Source: DASVWZ01 sp036392935 (GTDB lineage Bacteria > Acidobacteriota > Terriglobia > Terriglobales > Acidobacteriaceae). From it: a DNA stretch of 64,000 nucleotides. Both the position numbers and the translations under genes were made by a program. The DNA lies in contig DASVWZ010000156.1 of assembly GCA_036392935.1 (NCBI GenBank), positions 1 through 64,000 on the forward strand, in the 5' to 3' direction. Below, piece after piece: positions 9,260-16,696 of this stretch (the stretch's first letter is position 1; every line of letters begins with the position of its first letter). A model generated the notes under the pieces. The model did no database searches and had not been told where the DNA came from. It worked only from the letters and a program-made list of their open reading frames with translations.

Positions 9260-10204
9260 TTAACCTTTTGACGCGTTGGCCGCAACGGAACGCAACGTGT
9301 CCGGGTTTGGCCCTGACAAAGACTGCGTCGTGCCGGGTGAAATGTCGGAAACCGCCCGAGCGAGCAGTGACTCGAGTGAGTCGGCCTCTTGCACAAGAGT
9401 GCGACCCATGCGTGTGGTAACGGCGTGCTGATCGCCCCACCACTGCAACCGGGCGGAATTCATTAACCGGGAGATGCGGTCCCCAGCGACCTGCACTCCA
9501 TGGGCGCTACAGTTGGAAAGAATAAGCAGGAACTGGTTTTCTTCCCATCGACCGAGAAAATCTCCTGAATGTATGGTGTTGCGGATGCTTTCTGCGACGA
9601 CGTGCAGCATGGTATCCCCTGCGGCATGTCCGTGGGCGGCGCGGAAGTCCGCCAACTTTTCCACTTGAATCAGGAGAATGGCGAACGGCAGGTGGTACTC
9701 GAGAAATGCGTTCATGCTCTCGCGCAGCTGCAAGCGGGTGTATCCGCGGTTGGGCACGCCGGTGGCTTCGTCGAGGCAGCCGTAGCGCGAAAGACGATGG
9801 TGGTGGCGTTCGCTGTCGATGACCGAAACGTGCTGGTCGAAACTTTGCGCGACGGCCACGGTTGCACCTAACCGGTCCACAATGGGAGCGCAATGCATGA
9901 GCACCCTGAGGGTATGGCCATGCTTGTGGGCCAATTCGATGGGAAATTCCCTCGGCTGGCCATCGCGAAGGGTTGCGGCGAATGGACATTCGCCGCCGCA
10001 TGCCACACAAGCGTGCGAGTCACAAGGCTGGAGGAGGTTGCTGTGACAGGTCGAGCCGATGACTTCATAATGCTTGAACCCGGTCATCCGTTCCGCACCC
10101 CGGTTCCAGAGTGTGATTCGGCCTTCGCGGTCGAGTACATAGACTCCAGTCTGCAGACTTTCAAGAACGGCACGGTACAGTTCGTGTTCCGGTATGGGGA
10201 GCAT
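9260..10204 (-). CDS. PAS-domain protein with degenerate GGDEF domain
   Basis: A 314-residue cytosolic signalling protein. A PAS domain (about 8-125) holds 'TGVYVLDREGRITLWNRGAE'. An inserted Cys-rich loop (C53, C61, C66, C69, C73) suggests metal or redox sensing. A GGDEF-like domain follows (about 140-290), but its catalytic signature is lost. The GGDEF position reads RWEENQF, and the metal-binding 'DxDxFK' motif reads IQVEKL. It is therefore probably not a diguanylate cyclase; it may bind c-di-GMP or GTP, or act as a scaffold. The stop lies 4 bp before motA, so it is likely co-transcribed with the stator genes. The start is uncertain: ATG 10204 has no clear ribosome site, and a TTG at 10318 is also open. 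Confidence 0.8.
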   Translation of the reverse strand: MLPIPEHELYRAVLESLQTGVYVLDREGRITLWNRGAERMTGFKHYEVIGSTCHSNLLQPCDSHACVACGGECPFAATLRDGQPREFPIELAHKHGHTLRVLMHCAPIVDRLGATVAVAQSFDQHVSVIDSERHHHRLSRYGCLDEATGVPNRGYTRLQLRESMNAFLEYHLPFAILLIQVEKLADFRAAHGHAAGDTMLHVVAESIRNTIHSGDFLGRWEENQFLLILSNCSAHGVQVAGDRISRLMNSARLQWWGDQHAVTTRMGRTLVQEADSLESLLARAVSDISPGTTQSLSGPNPDTLRSVAANASKG

Positions 10205-10411
10205 TGGCGGGCAAAGTATGCTTGCTCCTCTATCATCGGCGGAGAGATGGTGGACTTCAGGAAGCTGAACTTCGCCGAGGTGCAGGCCGCATCCGGGTTC
10301 GGCAAGCTCACACGGCAAAATGGGAAGGCCTCGAGGATCGGAAAGGCGCCGGTTACTTTGGTCAGTATTACGCGGATGGTTTGAACGCTAGAATGGGCGC
10401 ACGGGGAGGAA

Positions 10412-11404
10412 ATGCAAAACAGCACTGAGGACGGAAGTCCCGTTCGCCCATCGGGTGCGCAGACGCGTCCCAGCACCATTCTGGTGGCGGAAGATGACCG
10501 CCTGTTCCGTTACATCTTGCAGACGTGTCTCGAAAAGTGGGGACACAAGGTCGTTCTGGTGAATGATGGGCTGGCTGCGTGGGAGGCTCTGCAGAGCGAT
10601 GATGCTCCCCAGATGGTGATTTTTGGCTGGATGATGCCGGGGCTGGATGGGCTGGAACTCTGCCGGAGGATTCGACAGAGTAGCCCGAAGCCATATCGGT
10701 ATCTGTTGCTGCTCTCGGCGAAGGACAGCAAACAGGATGTAGTAGCTGCGCTGGATTCCGGAGCTGACGATTATCTGAGCAAACCCTTCGATCCAGATGA
10801 ACTCCGCGCGCGAATTCGTTCCGGCGAACGAATTTTGCAACTGCAGGAAGCGCTGATGCAAGCGCACGATGAACTGCAATTTGAAGCCGCGCATGACCGG
10901 TTGACCGAACTGTGGAACCGCGGCGCGGTGTTGGATGCGTTGGAGCGTGAGAGCCGGCGGGCTTTCCGGAGCAAGGAGCCGCTGTCGGTGGTGATGCTGG
11001 ATCTGGATTCTTTTAAGAAGATCAACGATACGCACGGACATTTGATTGGGGATGCAGTGCTGACAGAAGTGGGGCGCCGCCTGATAGCGGCGTTTCGGGG
11101 ATATGACTACATTGGGCGCTACGGAGGCGAGGAATTTCTTGCGGTGGTCCCGGGGTGCGGACGGGAAGATCTGATCGTTCTGGCGGAGCGGGCGCGGCAG
11201 TCGGTTTCGAGCGCTGCGATTTCGACGGCCGTTGGGGAGATTCCTGTAACGGTCAGTCTGGGAGTGGCAGCTGCGCAGGTAAAGGATATTGAGAAGGATC
11301 CGGAAAATCTGCTGAAGCTGGCGGATGCGGCGCTGTACCGGGCGAAATCGAAGGGCCGGAACCGGGTTGAGGTTGCAGCGGCGGCCAAAGCGGCCACGGT
11401 GTAA
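10412..11404 (+). CDS. Receiver-GGDEF protein (PleD-like diguanylate cyclase) lacking the phospho-Asp
   Basis: A 330-residue response regulator that should make c-di-GMP. The receiver (about 22-140) keeps the acidic pocket (E27, D28, D29), the switch Ser102 and Lys124. The phosphoacceptor position reads VIFGWMMPG, with Gly72 (codon GGC) where Asp is expected. The GGDEF domain (about 155-325) looks active: 'MLDLDSFKKINDTHGH' and GGEEF at 238-242. RGYD at 229-232 fits the allosteric RxxD inhibitory site. The ATG is preceded by GGAGG. The gene is divergent from the PAS-GGDEF/motAB operon. Cyclase activity is probably not controlled by aspartyl phosphorylation. Confidence 0.88.
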   Translation: MQNSTEDGSPVRPSGAQTRPSTILVAEDDRLFRYILQTCLEKWGHKVVLVNDGLAAWEALQSDDAPQMVIFGWMMPGLDGLELCRRIRQSSPKPYRYLLLLSAKDSKQDVVAALDSGADDYLSKPFDPDELRARIRSGERILQLQEALMQAHDELQFEAAHDRLTELWNRGAVLDALERESRRAFRSKEPLSVVMLDLDSFKKINDTHGHLIGDAVLTEVGRRLIAAFRGYDYIGRYGGEEFLAVVPGCGREDLIVLAERARQSVSSAAISTAVGEIPVTVSLGVAAAQVKDIEKDPENLLKLADAALYRAKSKGRNRVEVAAAAKAATV

Positions 11405-11547
11405 CGCCAGAGGCCATTCAAACACCTTGTCCAGCGAGGGTTTCAGGGGATAGCACATTCGGGGACGGTCTGGCACGGGCGTGCCATTTGCAGAATGAGG
11501 GGTGTGTTTTAACTTCCTAAGTGAGCAGTTCTGGGGGAGGGCTGCCA

Positions 11548-11592
11548 CGGGCGGTCTGGATTCGAAAGAATTCAGGCCGCCCGTTTAATTTT
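11548..11592. terminator. Bidirectional intrinsic terminator
   Basis: A 16-bp stem (11548-11563 with 11568-11583, two mismatches, 4-nt loop) is followed by TTTAATTTT. It lies between the convergent receiver-GGDEF and TonB-like genes and could serve both. Confidence 0.75.
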
Positions 11593-11643
11593 GCGTGAAA
11601 GCTCCTTGGCTTCGATTCTGCCGCGAGATCGAGTGATTTACCG

Positions 11644-12471
11644 CTAGTACGTCGAGATAGTGAAGTTGACTGTGATGCGAGCTTCGGTGTCGACCGGCCG
11701 GCCGGATTGCAGATGCGGTTTGAATCGCCATTGGCGGACGGCTTCGCGGGCAGCGGCGGAAAGAATGGCGGGTCCGCTCAGAACCTGTATTTCCTGAATG
11801 TCTCCGGTCTTGTCGATGAGCGCCTGCAAAACCACGGCGCCCTGCACTTTCATCTGCTTGGCGAGCAAAGGATAGGTTGGTTCGACGGGACGGTCGAGCA
11901 CCTCGACAGCATCGGGCGAGAGCTGCACGCGTTCCGTAGCTGTTGCTACGGGAGCGTCAGCCGTGGCGGGAGGCGGCGTTGCCGCGGGCAATGGAGCCAC
12001 GCCATCCTGCATTTTGACGTTGACGGAGTTGGTTTTCGGATCGACTTCGTGGCGCTGATTTCCGGCGACGACTTCCACTTCCAGGGGCGGCAATACCGCG
12101 CGGCTGGTGGTTACGACCATCGGCGGAACAACGGCTTTGGCCACTTCTTGCGGCGGGGAGGCTTTTTTCACGTGCACAGGCTCTTCGGGCGGGGCAAGCT
12201 GCGGTCCGAAGGGGATAGTTTTGGCGGCGGGTAGAGCGGCGCCGCTTGAGAACGCCGTGGGTTGCGGCGGCTCCGGCTCGGTTGTTTCTGAGGCAGCGGC
12301 GGCGCTGGGCGCCGGTGGCGACATCAGTCGCCAATCTTTTATGAGGACGAGGATGAGCGCGAGCGTCAGCACCAGAAGTGCCGTGATCATGCGGCGGCGC
12401 TGTTGATGTTCGAGAGCGCTTGGCTGGGGCGGCGTCAGCGCTTCAGGCGATTGGTTCTGCAAGGCTCCCAT
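11644..12471 (-). CDS. TonB-family energy-transducing protein
   Basis: A 275-residue protein. It has a short cytosolic N-terminus, one membrane anchor (about 29-45, ITALLVLTLALILVLI), a Pro/Ala-rich periplasmic linker, and a C-terminal TonB domain (about 190-275). The domain holds the typical 'YPLLAKQMKVQGAVVLQALI' and 'AAREAVRQWRFKP' segments. It would carry proton-motive energy to TonB-dependent receptors such as the one at 4330-7491. No exbB/exbD genes are next to it. It is divergent from the Crp/Fnr gene; the 295-bp gap between them holds two Crp-like palindromes. Confidence 0.87.
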   Translation of the reverse strand: MGALQNQSPEALTPPQPSALEHQQRRRMITALLVLTLALILVLIKDWRLMSPPAPSAAAASETTEPEPPQPTAFSSGAALPAAKTIPFGPQLAPPEEPVHVKKASPPQEVAKAVVPPMVVTTSRAVLPPLEVEVVAGNQRHEVDPKTNSVNVKMQDGVAPLPAATPPPATADAPVATATERVQLSPDAVEVLDRPVEPTYPLLAKQMKVQGAVVLQALIDKTGDIQEIQVLSGPAILSAAAREAVRQWRFKPHLQSGRPVDTEARITVNFTISTY

Positions 12472-12621
12472 AGAAAAAACGCACCCAGGAACGACCGTCC
12501 TGCGCTTAATAGTATGCCTTCAAACGAAGCAGAATGCCAGTGTTTCTACGCTGCTTTCGCGGGCTTCAGCGGTTGTGTAAAGTTGCGTTGTATCCGGCTG
12601 ATTCTTAAATAGTTAGCCGAG

Positions 12622-12639
12622 TTGTGAGGCGCGTCACAA
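12622..12639. promoter_or_regulatory. Crp/Fnr-like operator (TTGTGA-N6-TCACAA)
   Basis: A perfect 18-bp palindromic pair that matches the TGTGA-N6-TCACA consensus of Crp. It sits between the divergent tonB-like and crp-like genes. It shares the core GTGAN-N4-NTCAC with the other sites in this window. Confidence 0.6.
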
Positions 12640-12692
12640 ACGCTTGTGCCTTCAATCACAGCCATGGCGAAGCCGCGAGCGCACACTAACTT

Positions 12693-12708
12693 CGTGATGC
12701 AGATCACA
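12693..12708. promoter_or_regulatory. Crp/Fnr-like operator (GTGAT-N4-ATCAC core)
   Basis: CGTGATGCAGATCACA lies about 60 bp upstream of the GTG start of the Crp/Fnr gene. It is a candidate autoregulatory site. Confidence 0.55.
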
Positions 12709-12766
12709 GGTGATTGTTTGAGCAGATGATCGCTTTCTGCCGAAAAAAGCATCACGGAGGTGGATT

Positions 12767-13489
12767 GTGATCTCACCCTATGGACTAGACATCGTCGAGA
12801 GCTGTTTAACCTGCAAAACCCGATCGGAACGGCTGTTTTGCGATCTGCCGGCGCCTGCGCTGCAGGCGTTTGAAGGCATTAAGTATGCGACCGCGTACCC
12901 GAAAGGCGCCGTACTGTTTGTGGAGGGGCAGGCGCCACGCGGAATTTTTGTGTTGTGCAAAGGAAGAGTAAAGCTTTCGATCTGCTCAACCGACGGAAAA
13001 ACTTTGATCGTGAAGATCGCCGAACCTGGCGAGGTGCTGGGGTTGAGCGCGAGCGTTTCGGGAAAGCCGTATGAGTTGACGGCGGAGACGATCGATCCGT
13101 GCCAGGTGAACTTTGTGAAGCGCGAGGATTTTCTGCGCTTCCTGAGAGATCACGCCGATGCGTGTTTCCGCGTGGCGGAGCAGTTGAGCGAGAAATATAA
13201 CGCCGCGTGCCATGAGGTTCGGTCGCTGGGGCTTTCGCACTCGGCGGGCGAGAAACTGGCGAAACTCCTGCTCGAGTGGAGCTCAAAAAATGGCGAGGCG
13301 ACCAAAATGGAACCACGCCTGAAGCTGGCCCTTACACATGAGGAAATCGCGCAGATGATCGGCACATCGCGGGAGACAGTTACGCGTCTGTTCGCGGATT
13401 TGAAGAAGCGGCAAATTGTTCAGTCCAAGGGATCTACGCTGATTATTCGGAATAAAACGGCGCTCAGAATGATCGCCACGAACAATTAG
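12767..13489 (+). CDS. Crp/Fnr-family transcriptional regulator
   Basis: A 240-residue regulator. The GTG start is supported by GGAGG six bases upstream. The N-terminus carries C13-x2-C16-x8-C25, reminiscent of Fnr-type Fe-S ligands, so oxygen or redox sensing is possible but unproven. A cyclic-nucleotide-binding fold spans about 30-150 and a winged-helix DNA-binding domain about 170-230. Its recognition helix is 'GTSRETVTRLFADL', which is the SRETV signature of Crp. It heads the redox block and is preceded by two Crp-like palindromes. It is followed after 80 bp by a paralogue lacking the DNA-binding domain. It probably controls the cytochrome genes downstream (inference). Confidence 0.88.
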   Translation: MISPYGLDIVESCLTCKTRSERLFCDLPAPALQAFEGIKYATAYPKGAVLFVEGQAPRGIFVLCKGRVKLSICSTDGKTLIVKIAEPGEVLGLSASVSGKPYELTAETIDPCQVNFVKREDFLRFLRDHADACFRVAEQLSEKYNAACHEVRSLGLSHSAGEKLAKLLLEWSSKNGEATKMEPRLKLALTHEEIAQMIGTSRETVTRLFADLKKRQIVQSKGSTLIIRNKTALRMIATNN

Positions 13490-13519
13490 GAACCGAATGT
13501 ACTTGAGTCACGTTCGCGC

Positions 13520-13533
13520 GTGATTCGAGTCAC
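13520..13533. promoter_or_regulatory. Crp/Fnr-like operator (GTGAT-TCGA-GTCAC)
   Basis: A palindrome 37 bp upstream of the ATG of the HTH-less Crp paralogue. It has the same spacing as the other sites. Confidence 0.5.
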
Positions 13534-13569
13534 TGCTCGCCCAGGTCGCATTGCATTAGGAGTAGGAGT

Positions 13570-14064
13570 ATGGAAAGTGCGACTCAAACCAGTTGCCTGC
13601 GTTGCATCGAACGGCCTGACCGGTTGTTTTGCCATTTGCCGGCCGAGGCGCTGAAAGCTTTCGATGCCCTCAAGTCCACTATCGAATGCACGAAGGGGGA
13701 CGTGCTGTTTCGTGAAGGCTCTCCGTGCATAGGAGTTTTTGTCCTCTGCGAAGGCAGGGCGCGGCTGTCGGTGTGCTCGGAGTCGGGAAGCCGGCTGACG
13801 TTACGGATCGCGGCGCCGGGAGAGATGTTGGGCCTGAGCGCATGCCTGGCGGGAAGCCATTATGGGATGACCGCCGAACTCCTCGATAGCAGCCGTGTGG
13901 CCACGATGAAATACAACGACCTGATGACCTTTCTGCGCGAGCATGAGGACGCGTGCATGCAGGTGGTCAACCTGCTGAGCCAGGATCTGCATTATGCCTA
14001 TGAGCGCGTCAGGGCAGTGGGGCTCGGCAAGCATCGGCGGGCGCGATCGTTGACCGTGAATTGA
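13570..14064 (+). CDS. HTH-less Crp/Fnr paralogue (sensor domain only)
   Basis: A 164-residue protein clearly homologous to the first two thirds of the regulator just upstream (for example CxxC...RLFCxLPAxAL, VLCEGRARLSVC, APGEMLGLSA). It keeps the N-terminal C-x2-C-x8-C pattern, the cyclic-nucleotide-like beta-roll and the dimerisation helix (LHYAYERVRAVGL). It then stops after a short unrelated tail (GKHRRARSLTVN). No HTH follows in any frame that I could reconstruct. It may heterodimerise with the full-length regulator and modulate it, or it may be a decaying copy. GGAG sequences lie just upstream of the ATG. Confidence 0.8.
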   Translation: MESATQTSCLRCIERPDRLFCHLPAEALKAFDALKSTIECTKGDVLFREGSPCIGVFVLCEGRARLSVCSESGSRLTLRIAAPGEMLGLSACLAGSHYGMTAELLDSSRVATMKYNDLMTFLREHEDACMQVVNLLSQDLHYAYERVRAVGLGKHRRARSLTVN

Positions 14065-14191
14065 GCGGGAACCATTCTGCGGCACGGCTCATCATCAAAT
14101 GAACCCAACCCATCCCTGGGTTGAAGTCGTGGTTCAACAAATTCCTCCCATCTTCCGACACACCTGCATGTGATATGCAGACATGGCGCCC

Positions 14192-14205
14192 GTGACTCAT
14201 GTCAC
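14192..14205. promoter_or_regulatory. Crp/Fnr-like operator (GTGAC-TCAT-GTCAC)
   Basis: A perfect palindrome in the 315-bp gap (14065-14379) before the 13-haem cytochrome gene. The gap also contains a small hairpin (AACCCA...TGGGTT near 14103) and no gene. Confidence 0.6.
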
Positions 14206-14379
14206 CAAAACCAGTGAGTGGACTCATAGTCATTTTTAACGCCGGACGAAAGAATGAAGATGCTGGCTGTGAAGTGTAACGAAACTCATCAGCGCGTGAT
14301 GAGCATCTTGGCTGATGAAGATCGCAGCACGCGACGGCGCACAGACGCGGTCGGCAATCGCGGTGGGAAGGCAAAGGCT

Positions 14380-16533
14380 ATGAAACTCATCCCGGCATTA
14401 GCGCTCGGTCTCATACTAGCGGCGGTTCCTGCAAGCTCATCCTCCAAAGCTTCTACGAAAGCGGCGGGAAAAACTCCGGCGACTCCAGCCGCGGCGAATG
14501 AGACGTGTCTGGCCTGCCATGGCGACAAGACGATGAAGTCGGAGTCCGGGAAGAGTCTGTTCGTCGATGCCGCGAAACATTCGGCCAGCGTACATGGCGA
14601 ACTGGGATGCACGACCTGCCACGCGGACATAAAAGATTTTCCGCACCCCACGAAGGTAGCGAAGGTGACCTGCGCCACCTGTCACGACGACGAAGCGCAC
14701 CAGGTGCCAACCAGCGTGCACGGATTGCTGGGTAAGACGTCATGCACGGCCTGCCACGGCGATCAGCACGAAATTCAATCGGCGGCGAAGGTCATTCCTG
14801 AGCGCTGCGCAACCTGCCATGAAGACGCGGTGAAGGAATATGCGGCGGGCGTGCATGCCGATGCGAGAAAAACGGGAAATACAGATGCGCCAAATTGCCT
14901 GTCCTGCCACGGCGGAGTGCACCAGATTCTGAGTGCGAGCGATGCCAAGTCACCGGTGAACCATCTGAATGTTCCAAAGACGTGCGCGACCTGCCACGAC
15001 CAGAAACTGGTGATGGAAAAGACCGGCCACAGCACGCAGCCGTATGAGTCGTACGAGCAGAGCGTGCACGGGAAAGCGGTGGCATCGGGATCGGAAAAAG
15101 CCGCGGTTTGCACGGATTGTCACGGGGTGCATGAGATTTTGTCGGCGGCGAATCCGAAATCGTCGATTTTCAAGTTCAATGTTCCAACCACGTGCGCGAA
15201 GTGCCACGGGCCAGTCGAACAGCAGTTTGTGGCCAGCATTCACGGGCAGGCGATCTCTCGTGGAAACTGGCAAGCCCCGGTTTGTACGGACTGCCACGGG
15301 ATCCACACGATCAAGGCACCAAAGGATCCGAATTCGTCGGTTTCACCTCAGAACGTGGCGCGGGTCACGTGCGCGAAGTGCCATGAGGGCGTGCAACTCT
15401 CGCAGGAATTTGGCGTGCCGACCGGCAGGGTGTCATCGTACATGGCGAGCTATCACGGGTTGGCGGCCTCGTTGGGATCACCCACGGTGGCCAATTGCGC
15501 CAGCTGCCACGGAGTGCACAACATCTTTCCGTCAAGTGATCCGCGGTCGACGATCAACCAGGCGAACCTGGTCCAGACGTGCGGACAATGCCACCCCGGA
15601 GTCACGGACAAGTTTGTGGCCGCGAAGGTGCACGTGGATGCACCGCTGGCAGCCGATATGGGCAGCAAGGCTGTGAGCTGGGTGCGGCGAATTTACGTGC
15701 CGATGATCATTCTGGTGATCGGCGGTATGGTGCTGCACAACCTGATCATCTGGCGGTATAAAGCCGTCGCAAAGCGCAATTCGCATCCGCGAACCGTAAC
15801 CCGCATGAGCGGCAACCAGCGGCTGCAGCACATCCTGCTATTCACCAGCTTCATCGTGCTGGTGATCACGGGCTTTGCGCTGAAATATCCAACGTCATGG
15901 TTTTCCGGACTCTTGGGCCTCAGCGAGCACCTCCGCGGCATCATCCACCGTGTAGCAGGTGTCGTGCTGGTTGCGGTGAGCCTGTATCACCTCGCCTACG
16001 CGTTGCTGACACGGGATGGGCGCCGCTTGCTGCTTGACTTCCTGCCGAAGCCGAAAGACGCGACCGACGTAGTGGGCACCATGCTGCATTATCTCGGCCT
16101 GAAGCGCACGAAGCCTGAGTATGCGCGCTTTACCTACGCCGAGAAAGCCGAGTACTGGGCGCTGGTGTGGGGCATGTTTGTAATGGCGGGCACTGGAATC
16201 ATGCTGTGGGCGAAAGTGTTCTTCGGGAACCTGCTGCCACGGTGGTTCCTGGACATTGCGACCGCGATCCACTTCTACGAAGCTGTGCTTGCCACGCTGG
16301 CAATCGTGGTCTGGCACTTCTACCAGGTGTTCCTCGATCCTGACGCGTACCCGATGAATTGGGCCTGGTGGGACGGCAAGATGTCGGTTGAGCACTATCG
16401 CGAGGAGCACGGACTGGATGCGGCCACCCTGCTGGACGCGGCAAAGCGCGAAGCGAGCGAGCGGGCCTCAGCAGATACTGTGTCCGGCAACGCGAAGGAC
16501 GAGGAAGCGGAAACCGTCGCCAGCTACAAATGA
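14380..16533 (+). CDS. Thirteen-haem cytochrome c fused to a cytochrome b561-like membrane domain
   Basis: A 717-residue protein if it starts at ATG 14380. That start has GGAAGG/AAAGG upstream and immediately gives a signal peptide (MKLIPALALGLILAAVPASS). An in-frame ATG at 14254 would add 42 polar residues. The periplasmic part has 13 CXXCH haem-attachment motifs (CLACH, CTTCH, CATCH, CTACH, CATCH, CLSCH, CATCH, CTDCH, CAKCH, CTDCH, CAKCH, CASCH, CGQCH). Spaced histidines there could be distal ligands. From about residue 440 there are four to five membrane helices with candidate b-haem histidines (HILLF, IIHRVAG, YHLAYALL, WHFYQVF), as in cytochrome b561/formate dehydrogenase gamma subunits. 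The fusion suggests electron transfer between the quinone pool and a periplasmic haem wire. The NapC-like gene lies 163 bp downstream. Confidence 0.88.
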   Translation: MKLIPALALGLILAAVPASSSSKASTKAAGKTPATPAAANETCLACHGDKTMKSESGKSLFVDAAKHSASVHGELGCTTCHADIKDFPHPTKVAKVTCATCHDDEAHQVPTSVHGLLGKTSCTACHGDQHEIQSAAKVIPERCATCHEDAVKEYAAGVHADARKTGNTDAPNCLSCHGGVHQILSASDAKSPVNHLNVPKTCATCHDQKLVMEKTGHSTQPYESYEQSVHGKAVASGSEKAAVCTDCHGVHEILSAANPKSSIFKFNVPTTCAKCHGPVEQQFVASIHGQAISRGNWQAPVCTDCHGIHTIKAPKDPNSSVSPQNVARVTCAKCHEGVQLSQEFGVPTGRVSSYMASYHGLAASLGSPTVANCASCHGVHNIFPSSDPRSTINQANLVQTCGQCHPGVTDKFVAAKVHVDAPLAADMGSKAVSWVRRIYVPMIILVIGGMVLHNLIIWRYKAVAKRNSHPRTVTRMSGNQRLQHILLFTSFIVLVITGFALKYPTSWFSGLLGLSEHLRGIIHRVAGVVLVAVSLYHLAYALLTRDGRRLLLDFLPKPKDATDVVGTMLHYLGLKRTKPEYARFTYAEKAEYWALVWGMFVMAGTGIMLWAKVFFGNLLPRWFLDIATAIHFYEAVLATLAIVVWHFYQVFLDPDAYPMNWAWWDGKMSVEHYREEHGLDAATLLDAAKREASERASADTVSGNAKDEEAETVASYK

Positions 16534-16696
16534 GCTCTGGATGATTGGCAGAATGCGGCCAATGTCCCTGCAAAAGTTCTTGGATTTGGGGAAAACATGA
16601 TAGAGAATCATATCTTCCTTCGTAATCAGTAGGGTGAGCGCGGGCAGACATGCTCGCGACGACAAAAATCCTTATGCGCAATCCGCGGGAGAACGA

